Assembly: GCA_946478935.1 (NCBI GenBank)
Contig: CAMLEL010000226.1
Coordinates: 1 to 5,010 of the forward strand
Length of the DNA: 5,010 nt
Direction: 5' to 3'
Source: an uncultured Armatimonadota bacterium
GTDB lineage: Bacteria > Armatimonadota > Fimbriimonadia > Fimbriimonadales > Fimbriimonadaceae
Part shown: piece after piece, positions 1-5,010 of the stretch
Numbering within the stretch: position 1 is the stretch's first letter
Layout: each line of letters starts with the position of its first letter
Notes under the pieces: model-generated
The model's database searches: none
Told to the model about the DNA's origin: nothing
Seen by the model: only the letters and a program-made list of their open reading frames with translations
Position numbers and translations under genes: made by a program

Positions 1-651
1 GTCTTCGGCTATTTCTCGGCCCAGTTTGCCGCCAAGATCATTGTCGCCACCGGAATCTTGCCCAGCCTCTATTTAAATTTCTCGTCGAGTTCCGCAGTGC
101 TCTCTGCAGGATTGGTGATGGCGACCGTGCTTGCCAGCACGATCTACCCGGCCCGCAAAGCAAGTCAAATCGCAGCTCCTGCGCAATCCGAGGAGGCATT
201 CGAAACCGAGCCTGAAGGAGACACATGGCGACTGCCACTCCCGTTCAGCGTTTCCAGCACGGAAGCCAGTCCGCTTACCGAGTTCCTCGGAGAGTGGCTC
301 CTGGCGTATGAGGGGTACACGATTGGCGACTTTGTGACCGCCGACACCAAGATCTGGAACGAAGCTGATCGGTTCTTCATCTCGACGACGGCATGGCTTG
401 CGCCGTACGACTTGAGCGTATCCCAGGGGCTTTTGCTGGTGGCTGAACCCGGTCAAGCGCCCGGAGTCTATGTGCTTCATCTGGAGCTCAGTCGGCTTTC
501 AGGAGAGGCGGAAAACTGGGTGACCGTTAACGGCCGATTCCTCGCCAATCTGAGAAAGCAATTTCTCACTTGGAGGACGCTCTCGGCCGACCAGCGATCC
601 AAGTATGAGGCAGCGGCTGAGGAGCGCTTTCACACGCCAACGGTTGCCTAG
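1..651 (+). CDS. FtsX-like ABC transporter permease, C-terminal part (5' end outside window)
   Basis: The reading frame is open from base 1 to a TAG at 649-651, so the window holds the last 216 residues and the true start lies to the left. Residues about 33-48 form a hydrophobic membrane segment. It runs into TIYPARKASQIAAP, the motif that usually closes the last helix of FtsX-like permease domains (MacB/LolC type, 'PARkAa..dP'). These permeases work with an ABC ATPase to move lipids, peptides or drugs, or to transmit force across the envelope; the substrate cannot be told here. About 150 further residues follow the last helix and should lie in the cytoplasm. They include a WLAPYDLSVSQG stretch and a basic/aromatic LRKQFLTWRTLS segment near the end. 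From memory, similar extensions occur on large permeases of Planctomycetes and Armatimonadota. An internal TTG at 58 is not the start, because family-like sequence precedes it. aroF begins 37 bases downstream, so the two may be co-transcribed. Confidence 0.8.
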   Translation, partial: VFGYFSAQFAAKIIVATGILPSLYLNFSSSSAVLSAGLVMATVLASTIYPARKASQIAAPAQSEEAFETEPEGDTWRLPLPFSVSSTEASPLTEFLGEWLLAYEGYTIGDFVTADTKIWNEADRFFISTTAWLAPYDLSVSQGLLLVAEPGQAPGVYVLHLELSRLSGEAENWVTVNGRFLANLRKQFLTWRTLSADQRSKYEAAAEERFHTPTVA

Positions 652-665
652 ACTCATGGGTAGTC

Positions 666-680
666 AAGAGGTAACCTCTT
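666..680 (+). promoter_or_regulatory. Perfect 7+7 palindrome upstream of aroF containing the only SD-like sequence
   Basis: AAGAGGT and ACCTCTT are exact reverse complements around a single central A. The palindrome lies in the 37-base gap between the permease stop and the aroF start. In RNA it could form a 6-bp stem with a TAA loop. The left arm AAGAGG is the only purine-rich Shine-Dalgarno-like stretch before aroF, but 17 bases separate it from the ATG, which is longer than usual. It could be a DNA operator, an RNA hairpin that hides a weak ribosome site, or chance. The symmetry is seen; the function is inferred. Confidence 0.4.
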
Positions 681-688
681 AGCCTTCC

Positions 689-1711
689 ATGATCATCTCG
701 ATGCAAGTCGGGGCCACGCCCGCCCAGATTGAAGCCGTTGCTGAAGCCATCCGACAAGAGGGCTTGGAGCCGCTCATTTTGCCGGGCGAGGATCGGACCG
801 CGATCGGCGTGCCATCCGCGCTCTCCAGTGACCAACGATCGACTCTTGAAAGCATTATCGGCGCTCTCGATGGCGTCAACAAAATAACACAAACTTCCCG
901 GCCGTACAAACTTGCGTCAACTGAATTCCACCGCGAGAAAACCATCGTTGACGTGAAGGGCGTGCGCATTGGCCCTGGCAACTTCGTGGTGATGGGCGGG
1001 CCCTGCTCGGTCGAAAGCATTGACCAGTTCCGTGAAGCAGCGCAAATCGTCAAAGATTCGGGTGGCCAAGTGCTGAGGGGCGGAGCATTCAAACCTCGTA
1101 CATCACCTTATTCGTTCCAAGGTCTGCAGGAAGAGGGATTAAAGATCATCCGAGAGGTAGGCGCAGAGTTTGGCTTGGCGACGATCTCGGAGGTGATGAG
1201 CGGCGACATGGTTCCGCTTGTGGCCGAGTACGTGGACATTTTGCAGATCGGGGCCCGCTCGATGCAGAATTTCCCGTTGCTCATCGAGGCCGGGCGAAGC
1301 GGTAAGCCGGTGTTTCTGAAGCGCGGCCCCAGTGCCACCATCGACGAGTTTCTGCTGGCAGCGGAGTATGTCCTGAGTCAAGGCAATCCAAATGTCATTC
1401 TGTGCGAGCGTGGCGTCATGCCGATCGACCGTAGTTACACCCGCAATACGTTGGATCTCTCGGTTGTCCCCGTCCTCAAGGAGTATTCGCACCTGCCGGT
1501 TATCGTGGACCCCTCGCATGGGACTGGGGTTGCCCGATATGTTGCTCCGATGGCAAAGGCGGCGATGGTTGTGGGAGCAGATGGCGTGATGATCGAGATG
1601 CATCCCAATCCAAAAAAGGCTCTGAGCGATGGATCGCAAGCTTTGACCCCGGAGCAGTATCGGATGCTCATGGCCGACTTGGGAGCGCTCCAGCGCTATC
1701 TCAGAGCCTAG
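689..1711 (+). CDS. aroF: 3-deoxy-7-phosphoheptulonate (DAHP) synthase, class I-beta
   Basis: This cytoplasmic enzyme condenses phosphoenolpyruvate with erythrose 4-phosphate to DAHP, the entry step of the shikimate pathway to chorismate and the aromatic amino acids. The protein is complete at 340 residues, close to the Thermotoga maritima type. Residues 1-70 form the N-terminal ferredoxin-like domain (MIISMQVGATPAQIEAV start), which in the family mediates feedback inhibition by Tyr or Phe. The TIM barrel follows. Visible motifs are GPCSVES (metal ligand Cys106), LRGGAFKPRTSPYSFQG at 129-145 (Lys135, substrate binding), IGARSMQNF at 187-195, KRGPSATIDE at 211-220, DPSHGTG (His277), MIEMHPNP (Glu303) and ALSDGSQ (Asp314). 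All four expected metal ligands are present. No chorismate mutase domain is fused. The ATG at 689 is chosen because family members begin with M-[IV]-[IV]-x-M; the in-frame ATG at 701 would cut the first strand. It lies 37 bases after the permease stop, possibly in one transcript. Confidence 0.97.
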   Translation: MIISMQVGATPAQIEAVAEAIRQEGLEPLILPGEDRTAIGVPSALSSDQRSTLESIIGALDGVNKITQTSRPYKLASTEFHREKTIVDVKGVRIGPGNFVVMGGPCSVESIDQFREAAQIVKDSGGQVLRGGAFKPRTSPYSFQGLQEEGLKIIREVGAEFGLATISEVMSGDMVPLVAEYVDILQIGARSMQNFPLLIEAGRSGKPVFLKRGPSATIDEFLLAAEYVLSQGNPNVILCERGVMPIDRSYTRNTLDLSVVPVLKEYSHLPVIVDPSHGTGVARYVAPMAKAAMVVGADGVMIEMHPNPKKALSDGSQALTPEQYRMLMADLGALQRYLRA

Positions 1712-1763
1712 CATTAGCCCTGCAGAGTCTGAACGGCGCGCATTCAACGCATTTTCGAGGACC

Positions 1764-1806
1764 TAAAACAAAGAGCCCCCGACTCCAAAAGGAATCGAGG
1801 GCTTTT
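1764..1806 (-). terminator. Intrinsic terminator of the porin gene, possibly also serving aroF
   Basis: Arms 1775-1786 and 1791-1802 pair around an AAAA/TTTT loop, just past the porin stop codon (1818-1820) between two convergent genes. Read on the minus strand the 12-bp stem has ten Watson-Crick pairs and two G-U wobbles, and is followed by the T-rich run TCTTTGTTTT. Read on the plus strand the same two positions become C-A mismatches, and the following run is only TTTT. The element therefore looks built for the minus strand, with weaker action on aroF transcripts. Confidence 0.85.
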
Positions 1807-1817
1807 GAACGTCTCGT

Positions 1818-3794
1818 TTAGAACTTGACGCTGAGCTGGGTGCCGATCAGGCCGCCGCGAGCTCGCTCCTGGCCGAAGAAGTTGAAGTCGCTGACTCCAT
1901 CTGAATCGGTGTCGGAGACCTGCCAGAACAGTCGCAGATTTGCGTTGCTCGACAGACCGAAGTTGAAGCCCAGGGTGAACCAGTTCTGAGTGGGTTCGCC
2001 GCCGAAGTTGTCTTCGAGGTCCCACATATTGGTTTCGTATCCGAGCATCACGCTGCTGGTCGAGGAGAGCTTGTAGTCCAAGCCAACCTTGATCGTGGTC
2101 ACCTGATCGTCCTCATCGAGGACGGATGAATCGGTCTCGCGACCGTTCATGAAGGCGCCCATGCCGCTGAGGGTCAGGTTGTCGCTGAGCTTGAGCCAAG
2201 CGTCAACATGGAAGCCCTGCAGGTCGACTGGGTTCCACCAGGTGCCGATGCGGCCCCATGCGCCGGGAGCAGCGTACAGAGGATCGATCGACTTATAGCC
2301 GGCTCCGATTCCCCAGCGCTCTCCGCCGCCCTTGAACTTAAGACCGACCCACCACGCAGCGTTATCCTCGTCGAACTTGGACTCGCTGTTGTAGAACAGG
2401 TCGCTCTTGGCGTAACCGCCGTTAAGAGCAATGCTGCCCAGATCGTAGTTGATGTCGCCTCCGTAGACCACAACGCGGTTGAACATCTCGAGCACGGAGC
2501 TACCGTTGTTCACGACGTCGTTGCTGTCAAGCCAGAGGTAAGCCAGGTTGATCTGACCCTTGTCGCCGAGTGGCAGCCAAAGGTGAGCGCCCAGGCTCTG
2601 GTCGATCGTGAGGTCGCCGTTGGTCTGACCGTAGGGGCTGAAGAAGAACTCGTCGTTACCGGCCCACATAGGAGCGATATCGGCGCCGTTCGAAGCCACT
2701 CGGCCGCTGTTGCGACCACCGAAGACGTTCAACTTGGCCTGGCCGAAGCGGAAGCCAAGAATCGCGCCGTCGAACATCCACTCGCCATTGTCCCACCGAT
2801 CGTTCTTGAAGTACGGGGTGTTGTCAGGGCGCTGGAACATCATGCGGTTGATCTTGTAACCAACGCGGCCGACCTTGGCATTGAAGCCGAGGGAAGCGAC
2901 GGAGGTGTCGAAGTCAACGTAGAATCGGTTAGCGTACCAAGCCGATTCGCCTTCGCCGAAAGGCTCGCCAGCGTTAACGGTCGACTGGTTACCGAAACCG
3001 GTGCCAGGAACGTTACCGCCGAGAGATCCGTCTCCGATCATGTTGCCGAAGACGAAGCTGGCGTAGAACTTGGGCCCGGACTCGTTGTTGGAAACGAGAT
3101 CCAGAGCGCCCTCGTGGAGAACCGTGAGGTCGCGTGTCACGCCAACCGGCACGCCGTCGTAGTCGCCGCGGCCATAGCCGAGCGGTCGACCGTCAACGGT
3201 CACGCCGAACTCGTCGTCGTTACCGGAGTAACCACCGAGAGCAACGAGGTTGAGGTCGCCGTGGACGTCGAAGGGCAGCTTGCTCTTCTCGAGCGCGGTG
3301 ACGCGCTTGTCGAGGGAGGCAATGTCCTTCTTCATCTGCTCGACGTCTGCACCGAGCTTCTGCAGCTCGCCGCGGAACTCGTCGATCAGTCGCTTCAGAG
3401 CAGCGATGTCGTCGGTGTTGACCTTGACCTGGTTCTGCAGAGCTTCGAGTGCGCTTCGAAGGTTGTCGAGATCAGCCTTGCTAGCAAAGCCACCCTCGAT
3501 TCGTCGAAGAATGTCGTCGATCTGACCCTTGAGGCCGTCGGTGATTCCCTTGAGGTTGGCCCACGCGGCGTGGATAGCAACAGCCATCTCATAGCGCGAT
3601 GCGGGGCGGCCGCCTCGGAAAAGTCCGTCCGGATAACCGACCAAGAGGCCTTCGGCCTTCAGTCGAGCGAGCTCCTTATAAGCCCAGTGGTTTTCCGGAA
3701 CGTCGGGGAAGTTGTCCTGAGCAACCGCCGGCATAACGACGGCGGCGCCGAGAACGAGCGTTAATGCGTATTTTGCAGTTCGCTTCAAATCCAT
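1818..3794 (-). CDS. SLH-domain outer-membrane porin (OmpM/SlpA-like)
   Basis: The 658-residue protein starts with a signal peptide (MDLKRTAKYA, a hydrophobic core, then PAVA|Q with cleavage after about residue 25). One SLH domain follows at about 28-80 (FPDVPENHWAYKELARLKAEG, then GYPDGLFRGG and SRYEMAVAIH). Residues 83-171 are a heptad-rich coiled coil. From about 174 the sequence has the alternating, aromatic and Gly/Asn-rich character of a beta-barrel, and it ends GTQLSVKF with the terminal Phe used by the BAM machinery. In known relatives (Deinococcus SlpA, cyanobacterial SomA, Negativicutes OmpM) the SLH domain binds the cell wall, the coiled coil spans the periplasm and the barrel forms a general pore, so the protein both tethers the outer membrane and lets solutes through. 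That role is inferred here by architecture. The ATG is supported by the signal peptide and by AGGAG just upstream. The gene is monocistronic, with its own promoter candidate and terminator. The barrel has no single family name I can assign with certainty. Confidence 0.92.
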   Translation of the reverse strand: MDLKRTAKYALTLVLGAAVVMPAVAQDNFPDVPENHWAYKELARLKAEGLLVGYPDGLFRGGRPASRYEMAVAIHAAWANLKGITDGLKGQIDDILRRIEGGFASKADLDNLRSALEALQNQVKVNTDDIAALKRLIDEFRGELQKLGADVEQMKKDIASLDKRVTALEKSKLPFDVHGDLNLVALGGYSGNDDEFGVTVDGRPLGYGRGDYDGVPVGVTRDLTVLHEGALDLVSNNESGPKFYASFVFGNMIGDGSLGGNVPGTGFGNQSTVNAGEPFGEGESAWYANRFYVDFDTSVASLGFNAKVGRVGYKINRMMFQRPDNTPYFKNDRWDNGEWMFDGAILGFRFGQAKLNVFGGRNSGRVASNGADIAPMWAGNDEFFFSPYGQTNGDLTIDQSLGAHLWLPLGDKGQINLAYLWLDSNDVVNNGSSVLEMFNRVVVYGGDINYDLGSIALNGGYAKSDLFYNSESKFDEDNAAWWVGLKFKGGGERWGIGAGYKSIDPLYAAPGAWGRIGTWWNPVDLQGFHVDAWLKLSDNLTLSGMGAFMNGRETDSSVLDEDDQVTTIKVGLDYKLSSTSSVMLGYETNMWDLEDNFGGEPTQNWFTLGFNFGLSSNANLRLFWQVSDTDSDGVSDFNFFGQERARGGLIGTQLSVKF

Positions 3795-3797
3795 TTG

Positions 3798-3802
3798 CTC
3801 CT
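3798..3802 (-). promoter_or_regulatory. Ribosome binding site of the porin gene
   Basis: On the minus strand AGGAG sits 3 bases before the ATG at 3794. This spacing is shorter than the usual 5-9 bases. No better purine-rich site is seen nearby, and the signal peptide leaves no later start possible. Confidence 0.7.
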
Positions 3803-3823
3803 ATTGTTTTATTTGAAAACACC

Positions 3824-3860
3824 AGGGCGCTTCTCGAAGCGATCACCCTCACTCAGAGGG
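3824..3860 (-). promoter_or_regulatory. Leader hairpins of the porin mRNA with overlapping pairing options
   Basis: In the minus-strand transcript CCCTC (3860-3856) can pair with GAGGG (3850-3846) across a 5-base loop. A second hairpin at 3841-3828 has complementary arms CGCTTC and GAAGCG. It can be lengthened by pairing AGGG (bases 3849-3846, part of the GAGGG arm) with CCCT (3827-3824), leaving TGAT as a bulge. The two structures compete for the same GAGGG. The complementarity is seen; that the RNA switches between forms is only a possibility. No known riboswitch class is recognised. Confidence 0.3.
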
Positions 3861-3948
3861 GCAACTCACAACTTCCTTAAGTTTCCTATGAGTCGCCTAG
3901 CTCATTGATTCAGGCTGTACTCGAGGTCCGCGTCCTGCGTTTTCTTTT

Positions 3949-3968
3949 AGGTCAGACAAGTCTGACCT
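3949..3968 (-). promoter_or_regulatory. Perfect 9+9 inverted repeat at the predicted porin transcription start
   Basis: AGGTCAGAC and GTCTGACCT are exact reverse complements separated by AA. The repeat begins where transcription should start, about 7 bases after the candidate -10 box. It is not a terminator for the minus strand, since A-rich and not T-rich sequence follows it there. Two readings fit: a dimeric repressor's operator covering about +1 to +20, or a 5'-terminal mRNA hairpin that protects the transcript, as known for the E. coli ompA leader. The symmetry is certain; the role is inferred. Confidence 0.6.
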
Positions 3969-3974
3969 CTTTGC

Positions 3975-4003
3975 ATTATGCACCCATAGAAGCAAATTGA
4001 CCA
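3975..4003 (-). promoter_or_regulatory. Candidate sigma-70-type promoter of the porin gene
   Basis: On the minus strand TGGTCA (4003-3998, 4 of 6 to TTGACA) and CATAAT (3980-3975, 5 of 6 to TATAAT) are 17 bases apart. Transcription would begin near 3968, giving a leader of about 174 bases. The position makes sense: just upstream is the terminator of the preceding minus-strand gene, so the porin gene needs its own promoter between 3803 and 4013. The -10 region also lies in a small near-palindrome, TGCAT-T-ATGCA (3972-3982). Confidence 0.5.
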
Positions 4004-4013
4004 GCCCTTTAGT

Positions 4014-4041
4014 GAAGAAAATTGCGAGATGATCGCAACTT
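4014..4041 (-). terminator. Intrinsic terminator of the 142-residue protein gene
   Basis: On the minus strand TTGCGA (4038-4033) and TCGCAA (4027-4022) pair around a 5-base TCATC loop. The stem can extend by one G-U and two A-U pairs, and it is followed directly by TTTTCTTC. It lies about 60 bases after the stop codon at 4100 and upstream of the porin promoter candidate, so it separates the two minus-strand genes. The stem is short, so strength is uncertain. Confidence 0.6.
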
Positions 4042-4099
4042 ACTTCCCGGGCTGGCCGACTCACGCCCAGTTCGGAGCGTAAACCTGGAGAGAACTGAA

Positions 4100-4528
4100 C
4101 TAGAGTTTCAAGTCCACAATTCCGCTCACGCCGACTCCATCTACCTTGCGAATGTTGCGAATCACGTCTTGCGACTCTACCGGGATCATTGCTCGGATCT
4201 TGATCTCTCGGCCGAACAAATCCTGGTCCAACTGAGCCACGGCCTGTACCTTGTCAACCAAGGACTTTGGACCCATGACCTGTGCCGCACCAATCGCCTT
4301 CCTGCTGTTGATACCGGCGCTGATAATGGGCACGACCTTTGTCGCACGCGTGCTTGTGTCCTTGTGGTTTGCCAGTTTGTTGATCGCTGAATTGATCTGG
4401 GGACCGAACTGCTTGACGGCCGCTCCCACGCCAACGATTTTGATAATCTCGCGGATCTGAGTGGCGCCAATCGCAGTGATCGCGAGAACACCTGCAATAA
4501 CCAACCATCCCTTCTGTCGAATCTTCAT
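4100..4528 (-). CDS. Exported or membrane-anchored protein of unknown function, 142 residues
   Basis: I do not recognise the family and assign no function. The protein begins MKIRQKG followed by a hydrophobic stretch at about 8-22 (WLVIAGVLAITAIGA). This is either a cleavable signal peptide (possible cut after Ala22) or an N-terminal membrane anchor, and it places the rest outside the cytoplasm. A second apolar, partly amphipathic segment lies at 27-42 (EIIKIVGVGAAVKQFG). Residues 62-142 look like a small alpha/beta domain with strand-like KVVPIISAG, IGAAQVMGP, EIKIRAMIPV and GVGVSGIVDLKL. There are no cysteines and no obvious catalytic motif. The gene is very likely real: GGAGG lies 8 bases before the ATG and a terminator candidate follows the stop. 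It is divergent from serS with a 92-base gap, so it is probably transcribed alone. Confidence 0.8.
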   Translation of the reverse strand: MKIRQKGWLVIAGVLAITAIGATQIREIIKIVGVGAAVKQFGPQINSAINKLANHKDTSTRATKVVPIISAGINSRKAIGAAQVMGPKSLVDKVQAVAQLDQDLFGREIKIRAMIPVESQDVIRNIRKVDGVGVSGIVDLKL

Positions 4529-4536
4529 GAGTCCTA

Positions 4537-4541
4537 CCTCC
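4537..4541 (-). promoter_or_regulatory. Ribosome binding site of the 142-residue protein gene
   Basis: GGAGG on the minus strand stands 8 bases before the ATG at 4528, at near-ideal spacing. It is the strongest Shine-Dalgarno site in the window and fixes this start. The rest of the 92-base divergent gap to serS shows no promoter that I can call. Confidence 0.8.
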
Positions 4542-4620
4542 AGTGCTTAGTATGCGATGAGAATGATTCGGACGAACCATGGGCTCTGAATGTTTCCAGT
4601 CCACCGGGTACAACGAGTCG

Positions 4621-5010
4621 ATGCTCGACCGTGAATTGATCCGTAGGGACCCGGACTTTGTCCGAAATGGCATCAAGCGAAAGCGGCTCGATGCCTCCCT
4701 TGTCGATCGATTCCTGAGCTTGGATGCCGAGTGGCGGGCGACCCGTACCGCTCTCGATGAGAAGGCAGCTGAATCGAACCGGATCAGTAAGACCATTGGA
4801 CAGCTAATCGGCCAGGGCAAGCGCGATGAAGCAGAGGCGGCCAAAAGTCAAACTGCCGAACTAAAGAGGGTCATTGGCGAATTGGAAACCGCAGTTCGTC
4901 AACTTGAATCCGACCTGCGCGAAATCGAGCTGCAACTTCCCAACCTTCCTCACGAATCGGCTCCGGACGGCGATGATGAGTCGGCAAACGTACTCGTGCG
5001 TGAATGGGGC
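4621..5010 (+). CDS. serS: Seryl-tRNA synthetase, N-terminal part (3' end outside window)
   Basis: The enzyme charges tRNA-Ser, and also tRNA-Sec where present, with serine in the cytoplasm. Only the first 130 residues are in the window. They match the family's tRNA-binding arm: MLDRELIRRDPDFVRNGIKR at 1-20, a charged heptad-rich antiparallel coiled coil at about 30-104 that contacts the long variable arm of tRNA-Ser, and then the linker PNLPHESAPDGDDESANV to VREWG at 107-130. The class II catalytic domain (motifs 1-3) lies to the right of the edge. The ATG at 4621 is chosen because family members begin M-L-D. An in-frame ATG at 4579 would add 14 residues unlike the family. No clear Shine-Dalgarno sequence precedes either start. 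The gene is divergent from the 142-residue protein gene. Confidence 0.96.
   Translation, partial: MLDRELIRRDPDFVRNGIKRKRLDASLVDRFLSLDAEWRATRTALDEKAAESNRISKTIGQLIGQGKRDEAEAAKSQTAELKRVIGELETAVRQLESDLREIELQLPNLPHESAPDGDDESANVLVREWG

Noticed and set aside
679..1092. 137-residue minus-strand open frame inside aroF
   Set aside because: The plus-strand frame carries every DAHP synthase motif, so this is a shadow.
2208..3764. 518-residue open frame on the plus strand opposite the porin gene
   Set aside because: Its product is a low-complexity run of Val, Glu, Ala and Leu with no domain, as expected from the complement of a gene with strong codon preference. The minus-strand frame has a signal peptide, SLH domain and barrel, its own ribosome site and a terminator.
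3949..3968. Reading the perfect inverted repeat as a transcription terminator
   Set aside because: On the minus strand it is followed by AAAAGAAAACG with no T run. On the plus strand no gene runs into it.
4022..4390. 122-residue open frame on the plus strand opposite the 142-residue gene
   Set aside because: Its start falls in the terminator hairpin, no Shine-Dalgarno sequence precedes it and the product has no recognisable features. The minus-strand frame has a strong ribosome site and a membrane segment.
4579..4620. Upstream in-frame ATG as an alternative serS start
   Set aside because: The 14 added residues do not resemble seryl-tRNA synthetase N-termini, which begin M-L-D as at 4621, and no ribosome site supports the earlier ATG.
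4254..4844. 196-residue minus-strand open frame crossing the start of serS
   Set aside because: It overlaps both the clear serS N-terminus and the 142-residue gene in another frame, and its sequence is Ser/Arg-rich with no family character.
1..5010. Mobile elements, CRISPR arrays, tRNA or rRNA genes
   Set aside because: No transposase or integrase frame, no regularly spaced direct repeats and no cloverleaf or rRNA-like stretch were seen in reading both strands.

Overview
The window looks like ordinary chromosome from a diderm bacterium with moderately GC-rich DNA. The best lineage clue is the minus-strand gene at 1818-3794. It encodes a signal peptide, one SLH domain, a coiled coil and a beta-barrel ending in Phe. 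This OmpM/SlpA-type architecture is known from diderm lineages of the Terrabacteria side (Deinococcus, Cyanobacteria, Negativicutes, Armatimonadota). Together with the FtsX-like permease type at the left edge, I infer an Armatimonadota-like (for example Fimbriimonas-like) organism. That is an inference from protein style, not from a search.

Layout, left to right. The C-terminal part of an ABC-transporter permease (1-651, +) enters from the left edge. After 37 bases comes a complete 340-residue class I-beta DAHP synthase (aroF, 689-1711, +), the first enzyme of the shikimate pathway, with a 15-base palindrome in the gap. aroF converges on the porin gene (1818-3794, -), and a hairpin terminator at 1764-1806 lies between them. 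The bases 3795-4099 are non-coding but structured. Read on the minus strand they hold a terminator for the gene upstream (4014-4041), a plausible sigma-70-type promoter (3975-4003), a perfect 9+9 inverted repeat right at the predicted transcription start (3949-3968), a leader with small overlapping hairpins (3824-3860) and a Shine-Dalgarno site. A 142-residue exported or membrane-anchored protein of unknown function follows (4100-4528, -). It is divergent from serS (4621 to the right edge, +), of which only the tRNA-binding N-terminal arm is present.

The genes do not form one pathway: transport, aromatic amino acid synthesis, outer-membrane structure and translation sit side by side. I found no mobile element, CRISPR array, tRNA or rRNA, and no clear new multi-gene system. 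The points most worth a second look are the control region of the porin gene, the uncharacterised 142-residue protein, the soluble C-terminal extension of the permease, and the palindrome that holds the only Shine-Dalgarno-like sequence before aroF.
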